This document shows, one piece after another, positions 1-10,595 of a stretch of DNA of 64,000 bases. Location of the stretch: NCBI GenBank assembly GCA_014058105.1, contig JACGCM010000698.1, forward strand, positions 62,001 through 126,000. The letters run 5' to 3'. This DNA is from Kingdonia uniflora. Its lineage: Eukaryota; Streptophyta; Magnoliopsida; Ranunculales; Circaeasteraceae. Position 1 is the first letter of the stretch. The number at the start of each line of letters is the position of its first letter. The notes beneath the pieces are model-generated. The model had not been told where the DNA came from, ran no database searches, and worked only from the letters and a program-made list of their open reading frames with translations. The translations under genes were made by a program, and so were the position numbers.

Positions 1-756
1 AATAGAAGGTTCGACTTAGTTACGACCGATTATTTTACCAAGTGGGTAGAAGCAATTCCTCTATGCCATACTGATGAAAATGAGGTCATCAAATTTCTTT
101 GGAAGCACATCATTACCCAGTTTGGTTGTCCACAAATGATACGTTCTGATAATGGTAAACAATTCATAAGCGCTAAAGTCATTGCTTTCCTTCATAAATA
201 CAAGATTCAGTTGACAACTTCGACACCATATTACCCTCAAGACAATGGACAAGCTGAAGCCATCAACAAAAGCATCAAATCTAGCTTACGCAAGCGCCTC
301 GACGATAAGAGAGGCAGATGGGTCGACGAACTACTCAGTGTATTATGGGCTTACCACACAACTCCTCGAGTCTCAGCAGGGTACACTCCATTCATGATGG
401 TTTTCGGTACTGAAGCAGTCATACCCTCAGACCTCAACCTCCCAAGTACTCGATGAAAATTTTCAGATAAAGATAATGAACTCGGCCTCCTTTGCAACCT
501 CAATTTGATCGAGGAAACTAGGAACAAGGCCATTGAAAATTTGGGACGTTACCATGATACATTGAAAAAAGCATACAACAAGAAAGTTCGAGAATGGAAA
601 TTCGGTATTAGAGGCCTTGTCCTACGACGAATACAATACCATACTCGACCTAAGAATTCTGGAAAGTTATCAGAAAATTGGGAGGGACCATACATTGTAT
701 GCAATAAAATAGATAGAACTTATTGGCTAATGACTGAAGAAGAAGTTCAGCTTTAG
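1..756 (+). pseudogene. Tat integrase core and C-terminus (5' cut by window edge)
   Basis: Frame 1 reads from the first base to the TAG at 754-756 with a single in-frame TGA at 454-456. The DDE catalytic core is visible: Asp in TDYFTKW near 28-48, Asp in RSDNGKQF near 142-165, Glu in GQAEAINK near 247-270. After it come the Tat-typical WAYHTTPR block and the GKLSENWEGPYIV C-terminal block. The enzyme would insert element cDNA into chromosomes. In Tat-B the codon equivalent to the TGA is CGA, so the stop is a C-to-T change. Otherwise the reading frame is well preserved, suggesting a fairly young but dead copy. Confidence 0.9.
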
Positions 757-837
757 TACCCATGGAACACTGCTCAGCTAAAACTCTTTTAGAGATGATG
801 CCCTGTAATCATTTTCTTCAAATCAAATAAACATTTT

Positions 838-1030
838 GTCCTATCTTTACCTTCTTTACTATTTTGATTTGTCCTCGATCTATACTTTTCAAGTATCTAT
901 CTAGCAATCGATCTCTTTCTACATCGATTTATTCTCGATCTATACTTTTCAAGTATCTATTTGACAAACGATCTATTTACTACTTCGTTTTCTCTCAATC
1001 AATACTTACTTAGTATGCCAGAGACAAAAT
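838..1030 (+). repeat. Degenerate ~60-bp tandem repeats after Tat-A integrase
   Basis: About three diverged units share ctcgatctatacttttcaag and the following gtatctat. They match the better preserved seven-unit array at 12,661-13,080 of Tat-B at the same place after integrase. Each unit carries a small inverted repeat, ACTT..AAGT. Confidence 0.75.
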
Positions 1031-2259
1031 AATTCCTTAATTATCCTTATTTGTTTTTAGGTCCTTGTTTACACAAGTATCCTAAAAGCTATCTCGACTT
1101 CATGCGACCACTATCCCATTACAGGATAGTTTATTTCGCGTTCTTTACTTGCCGAATAATCTTTAATGAGCTTTTGTTCTTCTCCACTGCTAAATCCAGA
1201 TATTTTTCTCTGGATAAACATCTAGTACTCCTCACTTGCCATTTATTGGCCATCTTTCACATTTCGGGCACATAAGCAATCATTACTTATCTGCTCGAAT
1301 CTAATCTCACTTTATCACATCAATACTTAAACTTATTTTCACAGGCAAAATAGTTATTTATCAAAACATTAAACAAACATCAACATCCTTCGTACACACA
1401 AAATTCAAATGTTTTTGGTCCCACTGACCATTTGTTACAGACTTTCATTAAACCAACATTCTCAAGTCAAAATTTAACATTTCAGATGGGAATTTTTCTT
1501 TTATATATTCCTAAGTTCATATATTCATAAGTTCATATATATTCCTAAGTTCATATACTCATAAAGATCTCGTTGTTGAGATAATTTTCCCACAACTCAT
1601 TCACTTTACTATCTGTTACTATTATATACATTTATACCTATACAGCTCTCGATCTCATTCATAATAATTAATTCATCTAAGTATTTTTCATTCAATGTCT
1701 GTTCAGTTCTCGATGTTTAGATATGTTTAAAAAGTATCCTCGATCACTTGTTCATTTTTATCTTTTACTCAAACTACAGGAATATCAATAGCTTCTCGAA
1801 GACGCTTCAACTTTTCCCGCTAAAAATAGTTATTTACATTTTACGAATTCCCTTTCTCCAACACAAAATCCGGCAATAACCAAAAAATCCTAACTCTCTC
1901 AGCATATCTCGCTACCTCACCACCATCTCCTCCCACTGTGCCATAATTACAGTGCCCTTCCCCAATCCCTTTTACTTATCTATCCAATTCTCTCCTTTTG
2001 ACAACCAGAAGTTCATCACTCAGAATCACCGCCACGCAGAATTTCCCATAACAAATTAACAGACCTGCGAACATTTTAACTTTTTTATCCAAAACAATTC
2101 TCATTCATTTCCAATTCATTACACATTATCTATTAATCTATAACCAATGCTTCAACATACGAAACAATTTGGGAAAATCACTAACCTTGTTTTCGTGCAA
2201 CTTCTGTATCCCTCTATTTTGCTCGCTTCGCCCTTTCGATCAACACACAGATCTCCTCA

Positions 2260-2643
2260 TTAGTAATCGTATCTAACCACTTCAGGGACGAGCAACAGCA
2301 GTAATCTCTCTAAAAAAAAATTTAAGTTTGCAAATGAACTAAACAGTCGCCTACCTCTGATATATTTATAGATCCCACGTGACTGTTCGTCGCACCACTT
2401 GGTGACCATCCAGTTCCTAGAATATAATGCCTCATACATTTTTTTCTCGACTTCTTTGACTCTAAATCTTCTCCCCATTAATAAACCTCTGCATTCATAA
2501 TTCAATCCTTCAAATTCTTGAAGAATTTCTTCAGACACATTCATATCTATTAGTGCACGATCAATCTTTTCTAAAAGTAGTTTTACCTCATTTTCCTTAT
2601 ACTTCATACCATCACCTAATGGAACACATCTTGCCATATTCAT
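2260..2643 (-). CDS. Antisense ORF-b of Tat-A (127 aa, unknown function)
   Basis: A minus-strand ORF opposite to gag-pol, starting MNMARCVPLGDGMKYKENEV. A diverged copy lies in Tat-B (16,883-16,596, minus) beginning MARYVPLGESMKYKENDV and following the same path for about 90 residues, with one TGA. Residues 15-80 are rich in Lys, Glu and Leu and look helical; no catalytic motif is seen. A G-box and TATA (about 2,370-2,392) lie over the 3' part of this ORF, so the true protein may end there. Conservation between two copies supports a real gene; its function is not recognised. It is the ORF between ORF-c and the ORF-a promoter. Confidence 0.5.
   Translation of the reverse strand: MNMARCVPLGDGMKYKENEVKLLLEKIDRALIDMNVSEEILQEFEGLNYECRGLLMGRRFRVKEVEKKMYEALYSRNWMVTKWCDEQSRGIYKYIRGRRLFSSFANLNFFLERLLLLLVPEVVRYDY
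2362..2392 (-). promoter_or_regulatory. G-box plus TATA box pointing antisense in Tat-A
   Basis: Read on the minus strand, the sequence gives CACGTG followed within a few bases by tctaTAAATAta. Tat-B has the same pair at 16,608-16,634 (CACGTGgggtcTATAAATAg). In Tat-B the ORF-a protein lies downstream on the minus strand; in Tat-A that gene is deleted, leaving the promoter. Function is inferred from motif pairing and conservation. Confidence 0.55.
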
Positions 2644-2898
2644 TTTACATATAAGTTCCCCTATTTATACTATCCTACCAATTCCTATCCTTATGGGATT
2701 TTTTCGACATCAGTTGCCTATCATTTTATTCAACAACATTTGGTTAAACACAATCTTTATTTCCGAAGTTTGTCATGTACATTTTACATTCGATAAATAA
2801 ACATTCCTTCAAACATACTAAACGTTTCTTTACATAAAATTTTGATAAAAACATTTACCATTAAAAAACCTTAATCTCGAGCATTTATCCTTCATAGG

Positions 2899-3194
2899 CC
2901 CCTCGCTGCCGCTTCATCTTCCTTCTTCACCAACAACTTTGCTCGAGTCCACATACCACCACAACATTCAGAAGGATGCCAAAACTGAAGTTTCACACGA
3001 AACTTAAATTCCTCCTCAGCCTCCTTCGCCTCTGCCTCACTCATCCCTTCATAATCCGGTTCCTCAGGATCATTAAAATGTCATTCCATGCTCCGCGAGC
3101 CAAAGTATCGGTTGAACAACACCCAATACATTGCCTACACACGTCGGAACACCCCATCACGGGCCTGAGCTCTTATCTTCACCATTTTGATTGA
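2899..3194 (-). pseudogene. Antisense ORF-c of Tat-A, degraded
   Basis: The minus strand at 3,192 starts an ATG that reads MVKI.., as in Tat-B ORF-c (MVKTKSQA at 17,463). The region then follows Tat-B ORF-c at base level, through the segment equivalent to [10 protein letters not shown] and the FLVKL.FWRP block, but with frame breaks. Upstream on the minus strand a TATA box (tttaTAAATAgc, about 3,226) sits 30-40 bp before the ATG, as in Tat-B. Function unknown. Confidence 0.5.
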
Positions 3195-3840
3195 ATGCAT
3201 CCATCTGCAAACAACAACAGCTATTTATAAACCTTCCAGTCAATACAAAACTCCACTGCATTTATTATGCTTTGATACTCTACATAGTCAGAGTCAATCA
3301 ATTAATCTCGAATTCCGTCATTGGCCCCACACATTCAAGTACTTTTGACTTTTACACAAGGTCATATTCGACAAAATTGTTTTACAATTTTCTAATCATA
3401 TTTAATATTCGATTACATGCACATAAACAAATACATTCAAGAAACGCATATTTATTTATTTCATAAATTTCTTTCTTACATTCGATACCTTTTTCATTCG
3501 CTTACATTCTCAATTATCACATTGGACATCTATCTCTTTCGAGTACATTCATTTCTAATAATTAATATTTCTTCCATTACAATTTTTCTACTATTACTAA
3601 CTTCCTTCGACATGTTACTATTTTTGTTGTTTGCTTTTCACCAGAATCGGATATTAAAGCCTCTTTCTAGTCCTCAACGCTCAATGACTCTCAAGTCACT
3701 AAACTTCTAAAAAGACGCTTCAATAGGACAAAGGTAACAAAAAATTACAAGACAACTCACACGTTCGACAAGATCTCTGGACACCTATTTAAGCTTCAAA
3801 TCTTTATTAACAACACCGACAGTTACCCCATCACCCCCCA

Positions 3841-3857
3841 CCCCCCCCCCCCCCCCC
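3841..3857. repeat. Poly-C tract (17 C)
   Basis: An uninterrupted run of 17 C directly after tcacccccca. It lies in the Tat-A region between integrase and LTR. It is one of several long C or G runs in the window. Confidence 0.95.
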
Positions 3858-4697
3858 ACCCTCGCTGATACCATACATTACCGTCACAACTGCCTAATGA
3901 TACCACTGTTTCCAACAGACACAATTTATCTTTGTTTGATCTTTATTCCCATCCCAATGCTTTGCTCCAATCACATAATAATTTCTCATCTCTCGGTCTG
4001 TGCCTGTTTTTGTTGGAACACTCACTGTCTTCAACCCTAGGCAGCATAATAAACCATACTTGGGGAGACCTCATTCCATAAAACACCACCATCCACCTTC
4101 CATAAACCTTCTATTTATACCCTGCATCCTTAACTACATTCAATAAACAACATTAATTACACCTCGAAACCAACTTGACCAGATACAGTTCACCTTGACC
4201 TCGGTAATGACATATGCTGACCTCTGAGGATATTCGACAAACTCTTCAAATTCCAATTTTCTTCTCGACACAACTACAAGTACTTCTATCAAGAATGGGG
4301 CGATTGTAGTATCATATTCCCCAGATTCGACAAGCATAAGCCAGCACTTTGTAGTCGAAGAGAGCTCAACGTTCTAGAAGATTCCGTGAGTCATCGACTT
4401 ACCAAAAGTAGTCGTTGCAGCCCGGTCAAAAAGGAACTGCTAGAGATCCGCAAAGTTCGCCCACTACCCCCAGAATATGAGACTTTTTCTTTCTTTTTGT
4501 AAACTATTTGTATATACTATAAATACAGGCAGAGAATAGGTTCCAAGGGACCGCAAGTCTGACATTTATTTATCCTAAACACTAACGACACTCTGAAAAC
4601 TTGTAATAACTAGCATCTACTAGATTTTATATCAAATCCTCCTCAACGTCGTGGTTTTTCATAGTTTATGTTGAGTTTTCCACGTAAAATCTTGGTT

Positions 4698-4847
4698 GCT
4701 AGCTCTTTATTACACAATCCTTACGAACAAGTATTGGCGAAGGTTTTCCTCCCGAAAAATACGTTATTACAATTAGCTCTTTATTACACAATCCTTACGA
4801 ACAACTATTGGCGAAGGTTTTCCTCCCAGAAACCCCGCTATTACAAT
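4698..4847 (+). repeat. Tandem duplication of the LTR 3' end (two ~75-bp units)
   Basis: Unit 1 (4,698-4,772) and unit 2 (4,773-4,847) both begin gctctttattacacaatcct and run through attggcgaaggttttcctcc to ..ttaca/attaca. They differ at a few bases. Tat-B has a single unit here (18,925-19,006). The duplication is therefore private to Tat-A. Confidence 0.85.
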
Positions 4848-4985
4848 TGAGAAATTTATGTTGTATTTGCTTCCTGATATTGTTGTCTTGATTCAGATTG
4901 TGCCATGTGCTCTGTTGATGAGATCAAAAGTTCATATGAAGTTCGAAGATGAAGCATGAGTTTGAGATGCGAAATAAGCCACTAC
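4847..4985 (+). repeat. Dispersed repeat shared with 52,236-52,383
   Basis: The segment starting gagaaatttatg and ending gcgaaataagccactac is found again at 52,236-52,383 (gagaaatttgtg .. cggaataagccactac), with a third weaker copy of its end near 52,150-52,190. No ORF is present. It may be the edge of an LTR of an element not otherwise visible here. Confidence 0.7.
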
Positions 4986-5702
4986 ACTTTATATATTCAT
5001 AAAATCTCCATTATCATATTACCTCATATTAAAGATCATCTTTAGTATATGAAATCTTGTTATGATATATTATATTCTAACAAATCATATTACAATATAA
5101 TGAGATTATACCAAAACCACCAAAAATTGAGAATATCAAAAATATCAAAAACGCATATACCAATACCCAAACCGTTAAATATACCAAAAATTACCAAAAC
5201 CATAATATACCAAAAAAATTGAAAATACCAAAAAATTGATGGTTTGGTTTTGGCTTTGGTATTACCTATAGAGTTTTGGTATTAGTATTTGTAAAATACC
5301 AAACCCATACTAATACCGATACCCACCCCTAAGTGTCAAAGATGGCATAACTGAGTCATCTTCCTTTAGCTTCTTTTGCGCTTGTTGAAATGAATTCAAT
5401 TGTAATTGATTTGAAAGGAATGGAATGGGGGGGTCAATGGAAATTCTAGGAGAGACTTAGGGATTGAGATGAATTCGATTGTAATTGATTTTGATTAAGC
5501 AATTGAAACTCTGAAAGGGAATTCTCCCACCCATTGTGTGTTCTTTGTACTATTTCTTCTATTTAGGGTTTCTCAATTCATATTGTGGATTAAGTGGTAT
5601 CAGAGCGGTGTTCCGTTCATCCTTGGGAGATTGTAGTTTATAGTCTCGACATGCGACCGACTTAAGCAATCTAGGAAGAGATCTAAAGGGGGGGCATGAT
5701 CC

Positions 5703-6395
5703 AGGAGGATCTAGGCAAGTCCTATTGTAACTAAGAACTTGTAACCCTTATAAAAGGGGCAAGGTTAGGCAAGTCCTATTAGGACTAGGAACTTATAACC
5801 AAGTCCTATTGTAACTAGGAACTTGTAACCCTTATAAAAGGGGCAAGGCTAGGCAAGTCCTATTGGGACTAAGAACTTGTAACACAATCCTTTTGTAACT
5901 AGGAACTTGTAACCCTTATAAAAGTGGCAAGGCTAGGCAAGTCCTATTGTGAATAGAAACTTGTAACCCTTATAAAAGGGGCAAGGCTAGACAAGATTAG
6001 AGAAGGGAGATCAATGGAAATTATAGGAGAAAGACTTAGGGTTTGAGAGGAATTCGATTGTAATTGATTTCGATTAAACAATTGAAGCTCTAATTTTTTT
6101 TCCCAACCAATTGGTTTGTTCTTCACATTTTTTTTGCTAATTAGGGTTTTTAAATTCGTATTGTAGATTAAGTGGGGAGCTATGATCTAGGCTCCTAAAG
6201 GGGGGAGCCATGATCCAGGAGGATCTATGAAGTATCACTAATTTAGTGTCCTACTTCTATTTAGAGTATTACTCTAATTTAGCAGCAGGAGTTCTATTGA
6301 AATTACTAGGAACTTGTAACCCTTATAAAAGAGGTAAGGCTAGATAAGTCCTATTGGAACGAGGAACTTGTAACCCTTATAAAAGGGGTAAGGCT
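5703..6395 (+). repeat. Tandem ~55-80-bp LTR units, each with a TATA box (plus)
   Basis: The unit caagtcctattgtaactagg followed by aacttgtaacccttataaaa and ggggcaaggctagg is repeated. TATA cores (ttataaaa) occur near 5,748, 5,832, 5,917, 5,970, 6,322 and 6,377. Mirror-image units lie at 7,735-8,010 and 8,935-9,090 on the minus strand. Confidence 0.85.
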
Positions 6396-6578
6396 AGGCA
6401 AGATTAGGGGAGGAGATTAGTATAAATTATTGGAGAGAGACTTAGGGTTTGAGAGAAATTCGATTGTAATTGATTTCGATTAAGCAATTGAAGCTCTAAA
6501 GGGATTTTTCCCAACCAATTGGTTTGTTCTTCGCACTTTTCTGTTAATTAAGGTTTTTCTATTCGTATTTTGGATTAA

Positions 6579-7315
6579 GTGGTGTTTCGTTCATCCTTGG
6601 GAGAATGTGGTTTATGGTCTCGACATGCGACCGACTCAAGCAATCTAGGAAGAGATCTAATTAGAAGAAGAAGAGCATCATGTATACCGCCAAGATCTCA
6701 AAAGCTTATACTTCCAAAAGCCGACATGATCGTGAAGAGAGGAAAGGGAGCAAAAAGAATAAAGGGTGATGACAATGAATCTAGAGACTCTGAAAATGCC
6801 AAATCCGAGGAAATCACGGATGTTGGTAAGTTTACGAATCCTAGAAAAGATCTTAAAATTGATTTTAAGATTTATATCACCATTTTTCATAGATTTGTGG
6901 ATACCGAAAAAGAAGACAATCATATTCAGCCAATTGTACCTCACGATTATTCTGTATTATTGGGGTGATTCACAAGAAGCTACTATGGAGGAAGAATTGT
7001 GAGTACCAGTTGAAGTCTTCCAATCAAGAGTTGAGACTGGATCTTCAATTAACAGTACCTAATGACCATTGGAAGAGTACTTTGATGGATTTTAAGGAAG
7101 TATTGACTACTATCAAATTTGGAAGAGATTATATATTTTTATCTCTACTAGATGAAGACTCCAAAGAAGACACGCGACTACCATCGGTTAAAAATTTATG
7201 GATTGAGCGAGAAAGTCCTTTGAAGGAGTACGATATTCTAGAGAGGGGAATGACTGCGACCGGGAGCGGTAGAACGGGCAAGCTTCTCAACAAATCGAAA
7301 ATGGTACACTTGTGA
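6579..7315 (+). pseudogene. Internal coding region of family F, plus copy (unknown product)
   Basis: Two overlapping frames (6,579-6,968 and 6,965-7,315) together follow one protein that is better seen when compared with the minus copy at 8,133-8,832. It begins with a basic Ser/Arg/Lys-rich stretch, passes through EITDVGKFTNPRKDLKIDFK, an IEPIVPH-like block, then CEYQLKSxNQELxLDLQLTV and NDHWKSTxxDFK. No CCHC knuckle, protease or RT motif is seen. It could be a degenerate gag or captured host sequence; I do not recognise it. Frameshifts separate the parts. Confidence 0.45.
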
Positions 7316-7540
7316 TACGGGGGATTCTAAGTTCCCACATCTCCAGTTCTAGCTTAAGCAAGAGCTCAAGGATCATAAGGGGGGGGAGATCAATCAAAGT
7401 TCTAAGAGAGAGACTTAGGGTTTGAGAGTAATTCGATTGTAATTGATTATTGATTAAGCAATTGAAGCTCTAAAATGGATTTTTCCCAACCAATTTGGCT
7501 TTTTTGTACTTTTTTGCTAATTAGGGTTTCTTTATTCGTA

Positions 7541-7572
7541 TTGTGGATTAAACTTAATCCACAATACGAATA
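7541..7572. repeat. Palindromic junction between two inverted family-F LTRs
   Basis: The ends tcgtattgtggattaa and ttaatccacaatacga meet with only two or three bases between them, giving a near-perfect palindrome. The plus copy ends here and the minus copy begins, so the two are joined LTR end to LTR end. Confidence 0.9.
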
Positions 7573-8132
7573 GAGAAATCCTAATTAGCAGAAATAGTAC
7601 GAAAAATACACAATAGGTGGGAAAAATCCTTTTAGATCTTCAATTGTTTAATCGAAATCAATTACAATCGAATTCCTCTCAAACCCTAAGTCTCTCTCTT
7701 AGAATTTCTATTAATCTCCCCCCTAATCTTGCCTAGCCTTGCCCCTTTTATAAGGGATACAAGTTCCTAGTCACAATAGGACTTGTCTAGCCTTGCCCCT
7801 TTTATAAGGGTTATAAGTTCCTAGTTACAATAGAATTGGGTTACAAGTTTTGAGTCCCAATAGGACTTGCCTAACCTTGCCCCTTTTATAAGGGTTGCAA
7901 GTTCCTAGTTACAATAGGACTTGGTTACAAGTTCCTAGTCCCAATAGGACTTGCCTAGCCTTGCCCCTTTTATAAGGGTTACAAGTTCCTAGTTACAATA
8001 AGACTTGCCTAGATCCTCCTGGATCATGGCTCCCCTCTTTAGGAGCCTTGAGCTCCGTACTCCTTCAAATGACTTTCTCGCTCAATCCATAGATTTTTAA
8101 CCGATGGTTGTCGAGTACCTTCTTTGGAGTCT

Positions 8133-8832
8133 TTATCTAGTAGAGATAAAAATATAATCGCTTTCAGATCTGATAGTAGTCAATACTCCCTTAAAATCTA
8201 TCGAAGTACTCTTCCAATGGTCATTAGGTACTGTTAATTGAAGATCCAATCCCAACTCCTGATTGAAAGACTTCAGCTGGTACTCGCAATTCTTCCTCCG
8301 TAGTAGCTTCTTGTAAATCACCCCAATTTTTAGACTTGTATCATACTTGTGAGGTACAATGGGCTCAATATGTATAACCTCCAATAATGTGGAACTTACT
8401 AGCACTGGCCATCTACCAAAACGATTGTCCTCTTTTTCGGTATCCACAACTCCATGAAAAACGGTGATATAAATCTTAAAATCAATTTTAAGATTTTTTT
8501 AGGATTCGTAAACTTACCAACATCCGTGATTTTCTCAAATTTGATGTTTTTGGAATCTCTATATTCATCGTCATCCTTCTCCTTCTCTTTGCTCCCTTTC
8601 TTCTCTTCACGATCATGTCGTCTCTTGGAAGTAGAAGCTTTTGAGATCTTGGCGGTAGACATAATATTCTTCTTCTTCTAATTAGATATCTTCCTAGATT
8701 GCTTGAGTCGGTCGCATGTCGAGACCAAAAACCACAATCTCCCAAGGATGAACGGAACACCGTTCTGACACCACTTAATCCACAATACGAATTGAGAAAC
8801 CCTAAATATAAGAAATAGTACGAAGAACACAC
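8133..8832 (-). pseudogene. Internal coding region of family F, minus copy (unknown product)
   Basis: Minus-strand frames 8,832-8,488, 8,662-8,399 and 8,447-8,133 match the plus copy at 6,579-7,315. Shared blocks include LGRxLIRRRR, KITDVGKFTNPKK, IEPIVPHKYD, CEYQLKSFNQELGLDLQLTV and NDHWKSTSIDFK. A stretch around YDTSLKIGVIYKKLLR is more complete here than in the plus copy. Frames are broken by indels. Product not recognised. Confidence 0.45.
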
Positions 8833-9240
8833 AATGGGCGGGATAATTCCCTTTTAGAGCTTCAATTGCTTAATCGAATTCCTCTCAAACCCTAAGTCTC
8901 TCCTAGAATTTCCATTAATCTCCCCCTCCTAATCTTGCCTAGCCTTGCCCTTTTTTATAAGGGTTACAAATTCCTAGTTCCAATAGAACTTGCCTAGCTT
9001 TGCCTCTTTTTTAAGGGTTATAAGTTCCTAATTACAATAAGAGTTGCTTAGCCTTGCCCCTTTTATAAGGGTTACAAGTTTCTAGTTACAATAGGACTCA
9101 TACTGTTAAATTAGAGTAATACTCTAAATAGAAGTATGACACTAAATTAGTGATACTTCATAGATCCTCCTGGATCATGGCTCCCCCTTTAGGAGCCTTG
9201 AGCTCCTGCTCAAGCTAGAACTGGAGATCAATGGAAGAAC

Positions 9241-9962
9241 AAATCCCATTTCATATTGTTGAGATGATGAGAACCATGATGATGCATCAGTCATAAGTAA
9301 ACAAATTCAAGATAGATTGATGTCGAAGAAGGAGAATTACAAAAGTTGCCGGGAGGTTGTACCTTCGTCTCAGGAAAAATCCAAAGGATTTGCCGATTGA
9401 TTTGGAGGTTTATAAGAGAATCAATATCTCGTTGTGGTTTATTAGGAAAAACGACATCTCATTTACAACGAGCATAAACCTGAAAACCAGATAAACTCCC
9501 GCCCTTATTTATCAGTCATCCTTCCTTGTGGAGCACAACTAAAGAAGGGCATTAGCAACAGCAGGGGCTCTCAGTGAGTTTCCAATGTCTGCTGCACCAT
9601 CTCAAGCACACATTGTGCGCAAATGGCTTCCGATAATGTCACTCAAGTGTGCGAACTGCACTCGGCTCTATAACAAGGTTTGTCTCCACAATTCTATTAT
9701 TTCCAGCATTTTTTACATTGTTTAGTAGTAAATAGATCTGAAATCGGCAATTTTTTGCTCTTTGAGACACTAATGGAATCTTAATTTGAGGTCTTATGGT
9801 TATTTCCAGTTTATCATATTATGAAACATGCCAATTATTAGAATTTACATTATGCAAAGATGTAGGATAGGGCGAGACAGGTCGGAAGAATTCAAAATTG
9901 ATATGGTAATGTTTATTTATTGCTGTTGTATCGAGAGAGAGAGAGAGAAAAATCCGAAGATT
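9241..9962. other. Intergenic stretch with no recognised gene
   Basis: There is one open stretch near 9,550-9,670 ending at a possible splice donor (aacaag|gtttgt). It matches no family I recognise. A short (GA)n run lies at 9,933-9,948. The missing first exons of DEP1 were looked for here and not found. Confidence 0.4.
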
Positions 9963-10226
9963 GTTTGTGTTAAGACCATACACAACATAAAACCTAGGTG
10001 TTAGTGGTACTTTCCAATAGGCAATCCCCCGACATTTTTTCCATAGAAATAGTCAACCTCCGAGGACATTCGGCCTTGAAACGGGGTAGAATGTTTTTTT
10101 TTTTTTTAATCAAAATATTATTAGCTAAGTAGCGAAAACAACCAGTTTTAGATTATAAACAGACTCCCTAATAACAGAAGGAACATCCTCCTTCTCAAAA
10201 AACTGACTCCCAGATTGTAACGCCAT

Positions 10227-10589
10227 CTAGGCCAAATCGTGGGCCGGCCCATTAAACTTCCTATTAACATAAACAAAAGAAATGTCCTTGAACTCCTGCC
10301 CTAGATTAAGAGAATGTTGACAAAATGTATCTGCTTGCCATTGAATAGCTTTGGACCTGCAACGAATGGCCTCCACCACGATCTTGGTATCACAAAAAAC
10401 CAAAAAATCCATGTGCTTGTTGGCTTGGCTCAAGCTGAGGCCTCTCCAGATGGCCCAGGCTTCCGTCTCCTCTGTAGATCTTGTGAAGCATCTCTCATAG
10501 CCTGCAAATTCAATGTGGAATAGAGGATTAAGCAATATATACCCCAAGCCAGTATTCCCAGACTGTGGATCTCCAGCTGCATCTGTCAT
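10227..10589 (-). pseudogene. LINE RNase H domain
   Basis: This is the plant LINE-type RNase H. Features seen are DAAGDP near the start (first Asp), ETEAWAIWRGL with the catalytic Glu, FCDTKIVVEAI with an Asp, and a C-terminal NxPAHDLA block. It would remove RNA from the RNA:DNA hybrid after target-primed reverse transcription. It directly follows the zinc-binding domain in the same direction. It lies within 130 bp of the LINE poly-A tail, as expected for the 3' end of ORF2. Confidence 0.85.
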
Positions 10590-10595
10590 GAGAGC

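Larger units (their letters stand above)
1..4847 (+). mobile_element. Tat-A: 3' part of a Tat-lineage Ty3/gypsy retrotransposon
   Basis: The window opens inside the integrase of a Tat-lineage element. Downstream come ~60-bp repeats, a long AT-rich region with minus-strand ORFs, and a 3' LTR. The whole stretch after integrase is collinear with Tat-B (12,600-19,006), except that about 2.2 kb present in Tat-B (13,515-15,690) is missing at about 1,500. The LTR contains a TATA box (ctataaatacaggcagag, about 4,519). It ends near 4,770 or 4,844 with ..ttattaca, because its last ~75 bp are duplicated. The LTR start cannot be fixed without the 5' LTR, which is outside the window. Lineage is inferred from the integrase and the layout. 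Confidence 0.85.
5340..9240. mobile_element. Cluster of a short non-autonomous LTR family (F), copies in both orientations
   Basis: Several LTR copies lie here: plus-strand LTR sequence to about 5,590, 5,690-6,177, 6,190-6,575 and 7,369-7,555; minus-strand LTRs 7,556-8,055 and 8,775-9,210. Each LTR ends tcgtattgtggattaa. A tRNA-Met-type primer binding site (TGGTATCAGAGCGG) follows at 5,598 on plus, with a mutated version on minus near 8,755-8,773. Internal parts occur at 6,579-7,330 (plus) and 8,056-8,770 (minus). No reverse transcriptase or integrase is seen, so copies would depend on enzymes from another element. Exact borders of single copies could not be fixed because the LTRs have recombined. 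Confidence 0.7.

Noticed and set aside
9540..9680. Open stretch with a good splice donor as a possible DEP1 first exon
   Set aside because: Its translation shows none of the MtnB sequence (no HSHG-type metal-binding block).
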